A stretch of 64,000 nucleotides of DNA from positions 682,501-746,500 of the forward strand of contig NC_135020.1 of the NCBI RefSeq assembly GCF_051020955.1, in the 5' to 3' direction. Both the position numbers and the translations under genes were made by a program. The stretch comes from Megalopta genalis (lineage: Eukaryota > Arthropoda > Insecta > Hymenoptera > Halictidae). Every line of letters begins with the position of its first letter. Position 1 is the first letter of the stretch. Under the pieces are notes generated by a model. The model searched no databases and was not told the origin of the DNA. It was given only the letters and a program-made list of their open reading frames with translations. Positions 35,416 to 48,077 of this stretch are shown here, in pieces.

Positions 35416-37086
35416 TTCTTGTTGTTCTTGTTGTTCTTGTTGTTCTTGTTGTACTTGTTGTTGTTGTTCTTGTTGTTGTTGTTGTTCTTGCTGTTCTTGT
35501 TGTAGTTGTTGTTGTTGTCCTTGTTGTTGTCGTAGTTCTTGTTGTTCTTGTTGTTCTTGTTGTTCTTGTTGTTCTTGTTGTTCTTGTTGTTCTGGTTGTT
35601 GATGTTCTTGTTGTTCATGTTGTTGTTGTTCTTGTTGTTCTTGATGTTCTTGTTGTTCTTGTTGTCGTTGTTGTTCTTGTTGTTCTTGTTGCTCTTGTTG
35701 CTCTTGTTGCTCTTGTTGCTCTTGTTGCTGTTGTTGTTCTTGTTGTTCTGGTTGTTGATGTTCTTGTTGTTCATGTTGTTGTTGTTCTTTTTGTTCTTGT
35801 TGATGTTGTTGTTGTTGTTGTTCTGGTTGTTGATGCTCTTGTTGTTCATGTTGTTGTTGTTCTTGATGTTCTTGTTGTTCTTGTTGTTCTTGTTGTTCTC
35901 GTTGTTCTCGTTGTTCTCGTTGTTCTCGTTGTTCTCGTTGTTCTTGTTGTTCTTGTTGTTCTTGTTGTTCTTGTTGTTCTTGTTGTTCTTGTTGTTCTTG
36001 TTGTTCTTGTTGTTCTGGTTGTTCTCGTTGTTCTCGTTGTTCTCGTTGTTCTCATTGTTCTCGTTGTTCTCGTTGTTCTCGTTGTTCTCGTTGTTCTTGT
36101 TGTTCTTGTTGTTCTTGTTGTTCTTGTTGTTCTTGTTGTTCTTGTTGTTCTTGTTGTTCTTGTTGTTCTCGTTGTTCTTGTTGTTCTCGTTGTTCTCGTT
36201 GTTCTCGTTGTTCTCGTTGTTCTCGTTGTTCTCGTTGTTCTCGTTGTTCTCGTTGTTCTCGTTGTTCTCGTTGTTCTCGTTGTTCTCGTTGTTCTCGTTG
36301 TTCTCGTTGTTCTCGTTGTTCTTGTTGTTCTTGTTGTTCTTGTTGTTCTTGTTGTTCTTGTTGTTCTTGTTGTTCTTGTTGTTCTTGTTGTTCTTGTTGT
36401 TCTTGTTGTTCTTGTTGTTCTTGTTGTTCTTGTTGTTCTTGTTGTTCTTGTTGTTCTTGTTGTTCTTGTTGTTCTTGTTGTTCTTGTTGTTCTTGTTGTT
36501 CTTGTTGTTCTTGTTGTTCTTGTTGTTCTTGTTGTTCTTGTTGTTCTTGTTGTTCTTGTTGTTCTTGTTGTTCTTGTTGTTCTTGTTGTTCTTGTTGTTC
36601 TTGTTGTCCTTGTTGTTGTTGTAGTTCTTGTTGTTCTTGTTGTTCTTGTTGTTCTTGTTGTTCTTGTTGTTCTTGTTGTTCTTGTTGTTCTTGTTGTTCT
36701 TGTTGTTTTTGTTGTTCTTGTTGTTCTTGTTGTTCTTGTTGTTCTGGTTGTTGATGTTCTTGTTGTTCATGTTGTTGTTGTTCTTGTTGTTCTTGATGTT
36801 CTTGTTGTTCTTGTTGTCGTTGTTGTTCTTGTTGTTCTTGTTGCTCTTGTTGCTCTTGTTGCTCTTGTTGCTCTTGTTGCTCTTGTTGCTGTTGTTGTTC
36901 TTGTTGTTCTGGTTGTTGATGTTCTTGTTGTTCATGTTGTTGTTGTTCTTTTTGTTCTTGTTGATGTTGTTGTTGTTGTTGTTCTGGTAGTTGATGGTCT
37001 TGTTGTTCATGTTGGTGTTGTTCTTGATGTTCTTGTTGTTCTTGTTGTTCTTGTTGTTCTTGGTGTTCTTGTTGTTCTTGTTGTTC
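34099..37086 (+). repeat. Family C unit C3 (about 3.0 kb)
   Basis: Matches C1 and C2 up to the TTCTCG arrays, then continues through a long pure array (36319-36606) and two further modules to the CTAG at 37086. Unit-specific changes are TGATC near 34231, TTATTG near 35312 and TTCTCATTG at 36052, the last giving an in-phase TGA on the - strand Q frame. The TTATTG and TTCTCATTG changes recur in D2. Confidence 0.86.
36184..36318 (+). repeat. TTCTCGTTG array, 15 copies (C3)
   Basis: Perfect run of 15 units. The D2 counterpart starts near 56586 at a slightly different offset because neighbouring arrays changed length. Confidence 0.85.
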
Positions 37087-39249
37087 TAGTTGTTGTTGTT
37101 GTTCTTGTTGTTGTTCTCGTTGTTCTCGTTGTTCTCGTTGTTCTTGTTGTTCTTTTTGTTCTTGTTGTTCTTGTTGTCCTTGTTGTTGTTGTAGCTGTTG
37201 TTGTTCTTGTTGTTCATGTTGTTGTTGTTCTGGTTGATGTTGTTGTTCTTGTTCTTGTTGTTCTTGTTGTTCTTGTTGTTCTTGTTGTTCTTGTTGTTCT
37301 TGTTGTTCTTGTTGTTCTGGTTGTTGATGTTCTTGTTGTTCATGTTGTTGTTGTTCTTGTTGTTCTTGTTGTTATTGTTGTTCTTGTTGTTCTTGTTGTT
37401 CTTGTTGTTCTTGTTGTTCTTGTTGTTCTTGTTGTTCTTGTTGTTCTTGTTGTTCTTGTTGTTCTTGTTGTTCTTGTTGTTCTGGTTGTTGATGTTCTTG
37501 TTGTTCATGTTGTTGTTGTTCTTGTTGTTCTTGATGTTCTTGTTGTTCTTGTTGTCGTTGTTGTTCTTGTTGTTCTTGTTGCTCTTGTTGCTCTTGTTGC
37601 TCTTGTTGCTCTTGTTGCTCTTGTTGCTGTTGTTGTTCTTGTTGTTCTGGTTGTTGATGTTCTTGTTGTTCATGTTGTTGTTGTACTTTTTGTTCTTGTT
37701 GATGTTGTTGTTGTTGTTGTTCTGGTAGTTGATGCTCTTGTTGTTCATGTTGGTGTTGTTCTTGATGTTCTTGTTGTTCTTGTTGTTCTTGTTGTTCTTG
37801 GTGTTCTTGTTGTTCTTGTTGTTCTAGTTGTTGTTGTTGTTCTTGTTGTTGTTCTCGTTGTTCTCGTTGTTCTCGTTGTTCTTGTTGTTCTTTTTGTTCT
37901 TGTTGTTCTTGTTGTCCTTGTTGTTGTTGTTGCTGTTGTTGTTCTTGTTGTTCATGTTGTTGTTGTTCTGGTTGATGTTGTTGTTCTTGTTCTTGTTGTT
38001 CTTGTTGTTCTTTTGTTCTTGTTGTTCTTGTTGTTCTTGTTGTTCTTTTGTTCTTGTTGTTCTTGTTGTTCTTGTTGTTCTTGTTGTTATTGTTGCTCTT
38101 GTTGCTCTTGTTGTTCTTGTTGTTCTTCTTGTTCTTGTTGATGTTGTTGTTGTTGTTGTTCTGGTTGTTGATGCTCTTGTTGTTCATGTTGGTGTTGTTC
38201 TTGATGTTCTTGTTGTTCTTGTTGTTCTTGTTGTTCTTGTTGTTCTTGTTGTTCTTGGTGTACTTGTTGTTCTTGTTGTTCTAGTTGTTGTTGTTGTTCT
38301 TGTTGTTGTTCTCGTTGTTCTCGTTGTTCTTGTTGTTCTTTTTGTTCTTGTTGTTCTTGTTGTCCTTGTTGTTGTTGTTGCTGTTGTTGTTCTTGTTGTT
38401 AATGCTGTTGTTGTTCTGGTTGATGTTGTTGTTCTTGTTCTTGTTTTTCTTGTTGTTCTTGTTGTTCTTGTTGTTCTTGTTGTTCTTGCTGTTCTTGTTG
38501 TTGTTCGTGTTGTTCTTGTTGTTGTTCTTGTTTTTGTTGTTCTTGTTGTTGTTGTTGTTCTTCCTGTTCTTGTTCTTGTTGTTCTTGTTGTTCTTGTTGT
38601 TCTTGTTGTTCTTGTTGTTCTTGTTGTTCTTGTTGTTCTTTCTGTTCATGTTGTTCTTGTTGTTCCTGTTGTTGTTGTTGTTCTTGTTGTTCTTGTTGTT
38701 GTTGTTCATGTAGTTCTTCTTGTTGTTGTTCTCGCTGTTCTTGTTCTTGTTGTTCTTGTTGTCCTTGCTGTTCTTGGTGTTATTGTTGTTGTTGTCCTTG
38801 TTGTTCTTGTTGTTCTTGTTGTTCTTGTTGATCTTGTTGTTCTTGTTGATCTTGTTGTTCTTGTTGTTCTTGTTGCTCTTGTTGCTCTTGTTGCTCTTGT
38901 TGCTCTTGTTGCTGTTGTTGTTCTTGTTGTTCTGATTGTTGATGTTCTTGTTGTTCATGTTGTTGTTGTTCTTGTTGTTCTTGTTGTTGTTGTTGTTGTT
39001 CTGGTTGTTGTTGTTGTTGTTCTTGCTGTTCTTGTTGTTCTTGTTGTTGTTGATGTTGTTGTTGTTCTGGTTGTTCTTGTTGTTCTTGTTGTTCCGGTTG
39101 TTCTTGTTGTTCCGGTTGTTGTTGTTGTTGTTGTTCTTGTTTTTGTTGTTCTTGTTGTTGTTGTTGTTGTTGTTCTTGCTGTTCTTGTTCTTGTTGCTCT
39201 TGTTATTCTTGATGTTCTTGTTGTTGTTGTTGTTGTCCTTGTTGTTCTT

Positions 39250-39280
<31 letters not shown>

Positions 39281-39303
39281 TTCTTGTTGTTCTTGTTGTT
39301 CTT

Positions 39304-39334
<31 letters not shown>

Positions 39335-40264
39335 TTCATGTTGTTCTTGTTGTTCTTGTTGTTCTTGTTGTTCTTGTTGTTCTTGTTGTTCTTGCTGTTC
39401 TTGTTCTTGTTGTTCTTGCTGTTCTTGTTGTTCTTGTTGTTCTTGTTGATCTTGTTGTTCTTGTTGTTCTTGTTGCTCTTGTTGCTCTTGTTGCTCTTGT
39501 TGCTCTTGTTGCTCTTGTTGCTGTTGTTGTTCTTGTTGTTCTGATTGTTGATGTTCTTGTTGTTCATGTTGTTGTTGTTCTTGTTGTTCTTGTTGTTCTT
39601 GTTGTTCTTCTTGTTGTTCTTCTTCTTGTTGTTGTTGTTCTTGTTTATGTTATTCTTGTTGTTGTTGTTGTTCTTGTTGTTCCTGTTGTTGTTGTTGTTC
39701 TTGTTGTTCTTGTTGTTCTTGTTGTTGTTGTTCATGTTGTTCTTCTTGTTGTTGTTCTTGCTGTTCTTGTTCTTGTTGTTCTTGTTGTCCTTGCTGTTCT
39801 TGTTGTTATTGTTGTTGTTGTCCTTGTTGTTCTTGTTGTTCTTGTTGATCTTGTTGTTCTTGTTGTTCTGGTTGGTGATGTTCTTGTTGTTCATGTTGTT
39901 GTTGTTCTTTTTGTTTTTGTTGTTGTTGTTGTTGTTGTTCTGGTTGTTGATGTTCTTGTTGTTCATGTTGTTGTTGTTCTTGATGTTCTTGTTGTTCTTG
40001 TTGATCTTGTTGTTCTTGTTGTTCTTGGTGTTCTTGTTGTTCTAGTTGTTGTTGTTGTTGTTGTTCTTGTTGTTCTTGTTGTTCTTGTTGTTCTTGTTGA
40101 TCTTGTTGTTCTTGTTGTTCTTGTTGTTCTTCTTGTTGTTGTTGTTCTTGTTGTGGTTCGTGTTGTTCTTGTTGTTCTTGTTGTGGTTCGTGTTGTTCTT
40201 GTTGTTGTTCTTGTTTTTGTTGTTCTTGTTGTTGTTGTTGTTCTTCCTGTTCTTGTTCTTGTTG
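37087..40264 (+). repeat. D1 tail block with diverged modules
   Basis: Three CTAG-headed pieces (37087, 37825, 38282) are followed by diverged modules with rare variants: TTGTTAATG (38398), TTCATGTAG (38707), TTCTTGGTGTTATTG (38775), TTCTGATTG (38933, 39541), TTCCGG, and TTGTTTATGTTATTC (39644). Two one-base losses lie near 38012 and 38047. It is more diverged internally than the B and C units, so it is probably older. D2 repeats it at 57471-60660. Confidence 0.8.
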
Positions 40265-40354
40265 TTCTTGTTGTTCTTGTTGTTCTTGTTGTTCTTGTTG
40301 TTCTTGTTGTTCTTGTTGTTCTTGTTGTTCTTGTTGTTCTTGTTGTTCTTGTTG

Positions 40355-42891
40355 TTCCTGTTGTTCTTGTTGTTCTTGTTGTTCTTGTTGTTCTTGTTGT
40401 TCTTGTTGTTCTTGTTGTTCTTGTTGTTCTTGTTGTCCTTGTTGTTGTTGTAGTTCTTGTTGTTCTTGTTGTTCTTGTTGTTCTTGTTGTTCTTGTTGTT
40501 CTTGTTGTTCTTGTTGTTCTTGTTGTTCTTGTTGTTCTTGTTGTTCTTGTTGTTCTTGTTGTTCTGGTTGTTGATGTTCTTGTTGTTCATGTTGTTGTTG
40601 TTCTTGTTGTTCTTGATGTTCTTGTTGTTCTTGTTGTCGTTGTTGTTCTTGTTGTTCTTGTTGCTCTTGTTGCTCTTGTTGCTCTTGTTGCTCTTGTTGC
40701 TCTTGTTGCTGTTGTTGTTCTTGTTGTTCTGGTTGTTGATGTTCTTGTTGTTCATGTTGTTGTTGTTCTTTTTGTTCTTGTTGATGTTGTTGTTGTTGTT
40801 GTTGTTCTGGTAGTTGATGCTCTTGTTGTTCATGTTGTTGTTGTTCTTTTTGTTCTTGTTGATGTTGTTGTTGTTGTTGTTCTGGTAGTTGATGCTCTTG
40901 TTGTTCATGTTGGTGTTGTTCTTGATGTTCTTGTTGTTCTTGTTGTTCTTTTTGTTCTTGTTGTTCTTGTTGTTCTTGTTGTTCTTGTTGTTCTTGTTGT
41001 TCTTGTTGTTCTTGTTGTTCTTGTTGTTCTTGTTGTTCTTGTTGTTCCTGTTGTTCTTGTTGTTCTTGTTGTTCTTGTTGTTCTTGTTGTTCTTGTTGTC
41101 CTTGTTGTTGTTGTAGTTCTTGTTGTTCTTGTTGTTCTTGTTGTTCTTGTTGTTCTTGTTGTTCTTGTTGTTCTTGTTGTTCTTGTTGTTCTTGTTGTTC
41201 TTGTTGTTCTTGTTGTTCTTGTTGTTCTTGTTGTTCTTGTTGTTCTGGTTGTTGATGTTCTTGTTGTTCATGTTGTTGTTGTTCTTGTTGTTCTTGATGT
41301 TCTTGTTGTTCTTGTTGTCGTTGTTGTTCTTGTTGTTCTTGTTGCTCTTGTTGCTCTTGTTGCTCTTGTTGCTCTTGTTGCTCTTGTTGCTCTTGTTGCT
41401 GTTGTTGTTCTTGTTGTCCTGGTTGTTGATGTTCTTGTTGTTCATGTTGTTGTTGTTCTTTTTGTTCTTGTTGATGTTGTTGTTGTTGTTGTTCTGGTAG
41501 TTGATGCTCTTGTTGTTCATGTTGGTGTTGTTCTTGATGTTCTTGGTGTTCTTGTTGTTCTTGTTGTCCTAGTTGTTGTTGCTGTTCTTGTTGTTGTTCT
41601 CGTTGTTCTCGTTGTTCTCGTTGTTCTTGTTGTTCTTTTTGTTCTTGTTGTTCTTGTTGTCCTTGTTGTTGTTGTTGCTGTTGTTGTTCTTGTTGTTCTT
41701 GTTGTTCTTGTTGTTCTTGTTGTTCTGGTTGTTGATGTTCTTGTTGTTCATGTTGTTGTTGTTCTTGTTGTTCTTGATGTTCTTGTTGTTCTTGTTGTCG
41801 TTGTTGTTCTTGTTGTTCTTGTTGCTCTTGTTGCTCTTGTTGCTCTTGTTGCTCTTGTTGCTCTTGTTGCTCTTGTTGCTGTTGTTGTTCTTGTTGTTCT
41901 GGTTGTTGATGTTCTTGTTGTTCATGTTGTTGTTGTTCTTTTTGTTCTTGTTGATGTTGTTGTTGTTGTTGTTCTGGTAGTTGATGCTCTTGTTGTTCAT
42001 GTTGGTGTTGTTCTTGATGTTCTTGTTGTTCTTGTTGTTCTTGTTGTTCTTGGTGTTCTTGTTGTTCTTGTTGTCCTAGTTGTTGTTGCTGTTCTTGTTG
42101 TTGTTCTCGTTGTTCTCGTTGTTCTCGTTGTTCTTGTTGTTCTTTTTGTTCTTGTTGTTCTTGTTGTCCTTGTTGTTGTTGTTGCTGTTGTTGTTCTTGT
42201 TGTTCATGTTGTTGTTGTTCTGGTTGATGTTGTTGTTCTTGTTCTTGTGGTTCTTGTTGTTCTTGTTGTTCTTGTTGTTATTGTTGCTCTTGTTGCTCTT
42301 GTTGTTCTTGTTGTTCTTGTTGTTCTTGTTGTTCTTCTTGTTGTTGTTTTTCTTGTTGTGGTTCGTGTTGTTCTTGTTGTTCTTGTTGTGGTTCGTGTTG
42401 TTCTTGTTGTTGTTCTTGTTTTTGTTGTTCTTGTTGTTGTTGTTCTTCCTGTTCTTGTTCTTGTTGTTCTTGTTGTTCTTGTTGTTCTTGTTGTTCTTGC
42501 TGTTCTTTCTGTTCATGTTGATCTTGTTGTTCTTGTTGTTGTTGTCCTTGTTGTTCTTGTTGTTCTTGTTGTTCTTGTTGTTCTTGTTGTTCTTGTTGCT
42601 CTTGTTGTTCTGGTTGTTCTTGTTGTTCTTGTTGTTCTTGTTGTTCTTGTTGTTCTTGTTGTTCTTGTTGTTCTTGTTGTTCTTGTTGTTCTTGTTGTTC
42701 TTGTTGTTCTTGTTGTTCTTGTTGTTCTTGTTGTTCTTGTTGTTCTTGTTGTTCTTGTTGTTCTTGTTGTTCTTGTTGTTCTTGTTCTTGTTGTTGTTGT
42801 TGTTCTTGTTTTTGTTGTTCTTGTTGTTGATGTTGTTGTTCTTGCTGTTCTTGTTCTTGTTGCTCTTGTTGTTCTTGATGTTCTTGTTGTT

Positions 42892-42922
<31 letters not shown>

Positions 42923-43476
42923 TTCTTGTTGTTCTTGTTGCTCTTGTTATTCTTGTTGTTCTTGTTGTTCTTGTTGTTCTTGCTGTTGTTGTTCCTGTTG
43001 TTCTTGTTGTTGTTGTTGTTGTTGTTGTTCTTGCTGTTCTTGTTCTTGTTGCTCTTGTTGTTCTTGTTGTTCTTGTTGTTCTTGTTGTTCTTGTTGTTCT
43101 TGTTGTTCTTGTTGTTCTTGTTGTTCTTGTTGTTCTTGTTGTTCTTGTTGTTCTTGTTGTTCTTGTTGTTCTTGTTGTTCTTGTTGTTCTTGTTGTTCTT
43201 GTTGTTCTTGTTGTTCTTGTTGTTCTTGTTGTTGTTGTTGTTCTTGTTGTTGTTCGTGTTGTTCTTGTTTTTGTTCTTGTTTTTGTTGTTCTTGTTGTTG
43301 TTGTTGTTCTTCCTGTTCTTGTTCTTGTTGTTCTTGTTGTTCTCGTTGTTCTCGTTGTTCTCGTTGTTCTCGTTGTTCTCGTTGTTCTCGTTGTTCTTGT
43401 TGTTCTTGCTGTTCTTGTTCTTGTTGTTCTTGTTGTTCTTGTTGTTCTTGTTGTTCTCGTTGTTCTTGTTGTTCTT

Positions 43477-43507
<31 letters not shown>

Positions 43508-43665
43508 TTCTCGTTGTTCTCGTTGTTCTCGTCGTTCTCGTCGTTCTCGTCGTTCTCGTTGTTCTCGTTGATCTCGTTGTTCTCGTTGTTCTCGTTGTTC
43601 TTGTTGTTCTTGTTGTTCTTGTTGTTCTTGTTGTTCTTGTTGTTCTTGTTGTTCTTGTTGTTCTT

Positions 43666-43696
<31 letters not shown>

Positions 43697-44211
43697 TTCT
43701 TGTTGTTCTTGTTGTTCTTGTTGTTCTTGTTGTTCTTGTTGTTCTTGTTGTTCTTGTTGTTCTTGTTGTTCTTGTTGTTCTTGTTGTTCTTGTTGTTCTT
43801 GTTGTTCTTGTTGTTCTTGTTGTTCTTGTTGTTCTTGTTGTTCTTGTTGTTCTTGTTGTTCTTGTTGTTCTTGTTGTTCTTGTTGTTCTTGTTGTTCTTG
43901 TTGTTCTTGTTGTTCTTGTTGTTCTTGTTGTTCTTGTTGTTCTTGTTGTTCTTGTTGTTCTTGTTGTTCTTGTTGTTCTTGTTGTTCTTGTTGTTCTTGT
44001 TGTTCTTGTTGTTGTTCGTGTTGTTCTTGTTGTTGTTCTTGTTTTTGTTGTTCTTGTTGTTGTTGTTGTTCTTCCTGTTCTTGTTCTTGTTGTTCTCGTT
44101 GTTCTCGTTGTTCTCGTTGTTCTCGTTGTTCTTGTTGTTCTTGCTGTTCTTGTTATTGTTGTTCTTGTTGTTCTTGTTGTTCTTGTTGTTCTCGTTGTTC
44201 TTGTTGTTCTT

Positions 44212-44242
<31 letters not shown>

Positions 44243-44634
44243 TTCTCGTTGTTCTCGTTGTTCTCGTCGTTCTCGTCGTTCTCGTCGTTCTCGTTGTTCT
44301 CGTTGTTCTTGTTGTTCTTGTTGTTCTTGTTGTTCTTGTTGCTCTTGTTGCTCTTGTTGTTCTTGTTGTTCTTGTTGTTCTTGTTGTTCTTGTTGTTCTT
44401 GTTGTTCTTGTTGTTCTTGTTGTTCTTGTTGTTCTTGTTGTTCTTGTTGTTCTTGTTGTTCTTGTTGTTCTTGTTGTTCTTGTTGTTCTTGTTGTTCTTG
44501 TTGTTCTTGTTGTTCTTGTTGTTCTTGTTGTTCTTGTTGTTCTTGTTGTTCTTGTTGTTCTTGTTGTTCTTGTTGTTCTTGTTGTTCTTGTTGTTCTTGT
44601 TGTTCTTGTTGTTCTTGTTGTTCTTGTTGTTCTT

Positions 44635-44665
<31 letters not shown>

Positions 44666-45373
44666 TTCTTGTTGTTCTTGTTGTTCTTATTGTTCTTGTT
44701 GTACTTGTTGTTGTTGTTGTTCTTGCTGTTCTTGTTGTAGTTGTTGTTGTTGTCCTTGTTGTTGTCGTAGTTCTTGTTGTTCTTGTTGTTCTTGTTGTTC
44801 TTGTTGTTCTTGTTGTTCTGGTTGTTGATGTTCTTGTTGTTCATGTTGTTGTTGTTCTTGTTGTTCTTGTTGTTCTTGTTGTTCTTGTTGTTCTTGTTGT
44901 CCTTGTTGTTGTTGTAGTTCTTGTTGTTCTTGTTGTTCTTGTTGTTCTTGTTGTTCTTGTTGTTCTTGTTGTTCTTGTTGTTCTTGTTGTTCTTGTTGTT
45001 CTTGTTGTTCTTGTTGTTCTTGTTGTTCTTGTTGTTCTTGTTCTTGTTGCCCTTGTTGTTCTTGTTGTTCTTGTTGTTCTTGTTGTTCTTGTTGTTCTTG
45101 TTGTTCTTGTTGTTCTTGTTGTTCTTGTTGTTCTTGTTGTTCTTGTTGTTCTTGTTGCTCTTGTTGCTCTTGTTGCTCTTGTTGCTCTTGTTGCTCTTGT
45201 TGCTGTTGTTGTTCTTGTTGTTCTGGTTGTTGATGTTCTTGTTGTTCATGTTGTTGTTGTACTTTTTGTTCTTGTTGATGTTGTTGTTGTTGTTGTTCTG
45301 GTAGTTGATGCTCTTGTTGTCATGTTGGTGTTGTTCTTGATGTTCTTGTTGTTCTTGTTGTTCTTGTTGTTCT
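40355..45373 (+). repeat. D2 copy of the B3 right part
   Basis: Repeats 20811 to about 25865 in order, including the paired TCCTAG landmarks (41570, 42077), both CGTCG modules (43526, 44261), the B3-specific TTATTG (about 44153) and CCCTTG (about 45050) changes, and the one-base loss near 45320. At about 41980 it keeps GTAGTTGATG where D1 has GTAGTCGATG (22455), a change made in D1 after the duplication. Confidence 0.86.
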
Positions 45374-46051
45374 TGGTGTTCTTGTTGTTCTTGTTGTTCT
45401 AGTTGTTGTTGTTGTTCTTGTTGTTGTTCTCGTTGTTCTCGTTGTTCTCGTTGTTCTTGTTGTTCTTGTTGTTCTTTTTGTTCTTGTTGTTCTTGTTGTC
45501 CTTGTTGTTGTTGTTGCTGTTGTTGTTCTTGTTGTTCATGTTGTTGTTGTTCTGGTTGATGTTGTTGTTCTTGTTCTTGTTGTTCTTGTTGTTCTTTTGT
45601 TCTTGTTGTTCTTCTTGTTGTTGTTGTTCTTGCTGTTCTTGTTGTAGTTGTTGTTTTTGTTGATCTTGTTGTTCTTGTTGTTCTTGTTGTTGTTCTTGTT
45701 GTTGTTGTTGTTCTTGCTGTTCTTGTTGTAGTTGTAGTTGTTGTCCTTGTTATTGTTGCAGTTCTTGTTGTTCTTGTTGTTCTTGTTGTTCTTGTTGTTG
45801 TTGTTGTTCTTGTTGTTGTTCGTGTTGTTCTTGTTGTTGCTCTTGTTTTTGTTGTTCTTGTTGTTGTTGTTGTTCTTCCTGTTCTTGTTCTTGTTGTTCT
45901 TGTTGTTCTTGTTGTTCTCGTTGTTCTCGTTGTTCTCGTTGTTCTCGTTGTTCTCGTTGTTCTCGTTGTTCTCGTTGTTCTTGTTGTTCTTGCTGTTCTT
46001 GTTCTTGTTGTTCTTGTTGTTCTTGTTGTTCTCGTTGTTCTTGTTGTTCTT

Positions 46052-46082
<31 letters not shown>

Positions 46083-46249
46083 TTCTCGTTGTTCTCGTTG
46101 TTCTCGTCGTTCTCGTCGTTCTCGTCGTTCTCGTTGTTCTCGTTGTTCTCGTTGTTCTCGTTGTTCTCGTTGTTCTCGTTGTTCTCGTTGTTCTTGTTGT
46201 TCTTGTTGTTCTTGTTGTTCTTGTTGTTCTTGTTGTTCTTGTTGTTCTT

Positions 46250-46280
<31 letters not shown>

Positions 46281-46540
46281 TTCTTGTTGTTCTTGTTGTT
46301 CTTGTTGTTCTTGTTGTTCTTGTTGTTCTTGTTGTTCTTGTTGTTCTTGTTGTTCTTGTTGTTCTTGTTGTTCTTGTTGTTCTTGTTGTTCTTGTTGTTC
46401 TTGTTGTTCTTGTTGTTCTTGTTGTTCTTGTTGTTCTTGCTGTTGTTGTTCCTGTTGTTCTTGTTGTTGTTGTTGTTGTTGTTGTTCTTGCTGTTCTTGT
46501 TCTTGTTGCTCTTGTTGTTCTTGTTGTTCTTGTTGTTCTT

Positions 46541-46571
<31 letters not shown>

Positions 46572-47938
46572 TTCTTGTTGTTCTTGTTGTTCTTGTTGTT
46601 CTTGTTGTTCTTGTTGTTCTTGTTGTTCTTGTTGTTCTTGTTGTTCTTGTTGTTCTTGTTGTTCTTGTTGTTCTTGTTGTTCTTGTTGTTCTTGTTGTTC
46701 TTGTTGTTCTTGTTGTTCTTGTTGTTCTTGTTGTTCTTGTTGTTCTTGTTGTTCTTGTTGTTCTTGTTGTTCTTGTTGTTCTTGTTGTTCTTGTTGTTCT
46801 TGTTGTTCTTGTTGTTCTTGTTGTTCTTGTTGTTCTTGTTGTTCTTGTTGTTCTTGTTGTTCTTGTTGTTCTTGTTGTTCTTGTTGTTCTTGTTGTTCTT
46901 GTTGTTCTTGTTGTTCTTGTTGTTCTTGTTGTTCTTGTTGTTCTTGTTGTTCTTGTTGTTCTTGTTGTTCTTGTTGTTCTTGTTGTTCTTGTTGTTCTTG
47001 TTGTTCTTGTTGTTCTTGTTGTTCTTGTTGTTCTTGTTGTTCTTGTTGTTCTTGTTGTTCTTGTTGTTCTTGTTGTTGTTGTTCTTGTTGTTGTTGTTGT
47101 TCTTGCTGTTCTTGTTGTAGTTGTTGTTGTTGTCCTTGTTGTTGTCGTAGTTCTTGTTGTTCTTGTTGTTCTTGTTGTTCTTGTTGTTCTTGTTGTTCTT
47201 GTTGTTCTGGTTGTTGATGTTCTTGTTGTTCATGTTGTTGTTGTTCTTGTTGTTCTTGATGTTCTTGTTGTTCTTGTTGTCGTTGTTGTTCTTGTTGTTC
47301 TTGTTGCTCTTGTTGCTCTTGTTGCTCTTGTTGCTCTTGTTGCTCTTGTTGCTGTTGTTGTTCTTGTTGTTCTGGTTGTTGATGTTCTTGTTGTTCATGT
47401 TGTTGTTGTTCTTTTTGTTCTTGTTGATGTTGTTGTTGTTGTTGTTCTGGTTGTTGATGCTCTTGTTGTTCATGTTGTTGTTGTTCTTGATGTTCTTGTT
47501 GTTCTTGTTGTTCTTGTTGTTCTCGTTGTTCTCGTTGTTCTCGTTGTTCTCGTTGTTCTCGTTGTTCTCGTTGTTCTTGTTGTTCTTGTTGTTCTTGTTG
47601 TTCTTGTTGTTCTTGTTGTTCTTGTTGTTCTTGTTGTTCTTGTTGTTCTTGTTGTTCTTGTTGTTCTCGTTGTTCTCGTTGTTCTCGTTGTTCTCGTTGT
47701 TGTCGTTGTTCTCGTTGTTCTTGTTGTTCTTGTTGTTCTTGTTGTTCTTGTTGTTCTTGTTGTTCTTGTTGTTCTTGTTGTTCTTGTTGTTCTTGTTGTT
47801 CTTGTTGTTCTTGTTGTTCTTGTTGTTCTTGTTGTTCTCGTTGTTCTCGTTGTTCTCGTTGTTCTCGTTGTTCTCGTTGTTCTCGTTGTTCTTGTTGTTC
47901 TTGTTGTTCTTGTTGTTCTTGTTGTTCTTGTTGTTCTT

Positions 47939-47969
<31 letters not shown>

Positions 47970-48028
47970 TTCTTGTTGTTCTTGTTGTTCTTGTTGTTCT
48001 TGTTGTTCTTGTTGTTCTTGTTGTTCTT

Positions 48029-48077
<49 letters not shown>

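Larger units (their letters stand above)
20811..40354 (+). repeat. Large tandem duplication, copy D1 (about 19.5 kb)
   Basis: Starts at the TTCCTGTTG at 20811 in B3 and runs through the linker, C1-C3 and the tail. The sequence at 40355 onward restarts with the same TTCCTGTTG and marker order. The true left break lies anywhere in the pure run of about 13 units before 20811, and the right break anywhere in the pure run at about 40264-40354. Marker offsets to D2 are 19,544 at the start, 19,508 near 25.7-26.0 kb, 20,600 at 29.1 kb, 20,411 at 32 kb and 20,393 at 40.0 kb. Confidence 0.9.

Noticed and set aside
28854..38141. A + strand frame of 3,095 Val-Val-Leu codons (and similar at 8836-16602, 19238-25894, 37828-45402, 49454-58534)
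   Set aside because: In this phase codons are GTT-GTT-CTT, so a stop needs several changes in one codon. Great length is expected without coding. The product would be an endless hydrophobic string with no domain.
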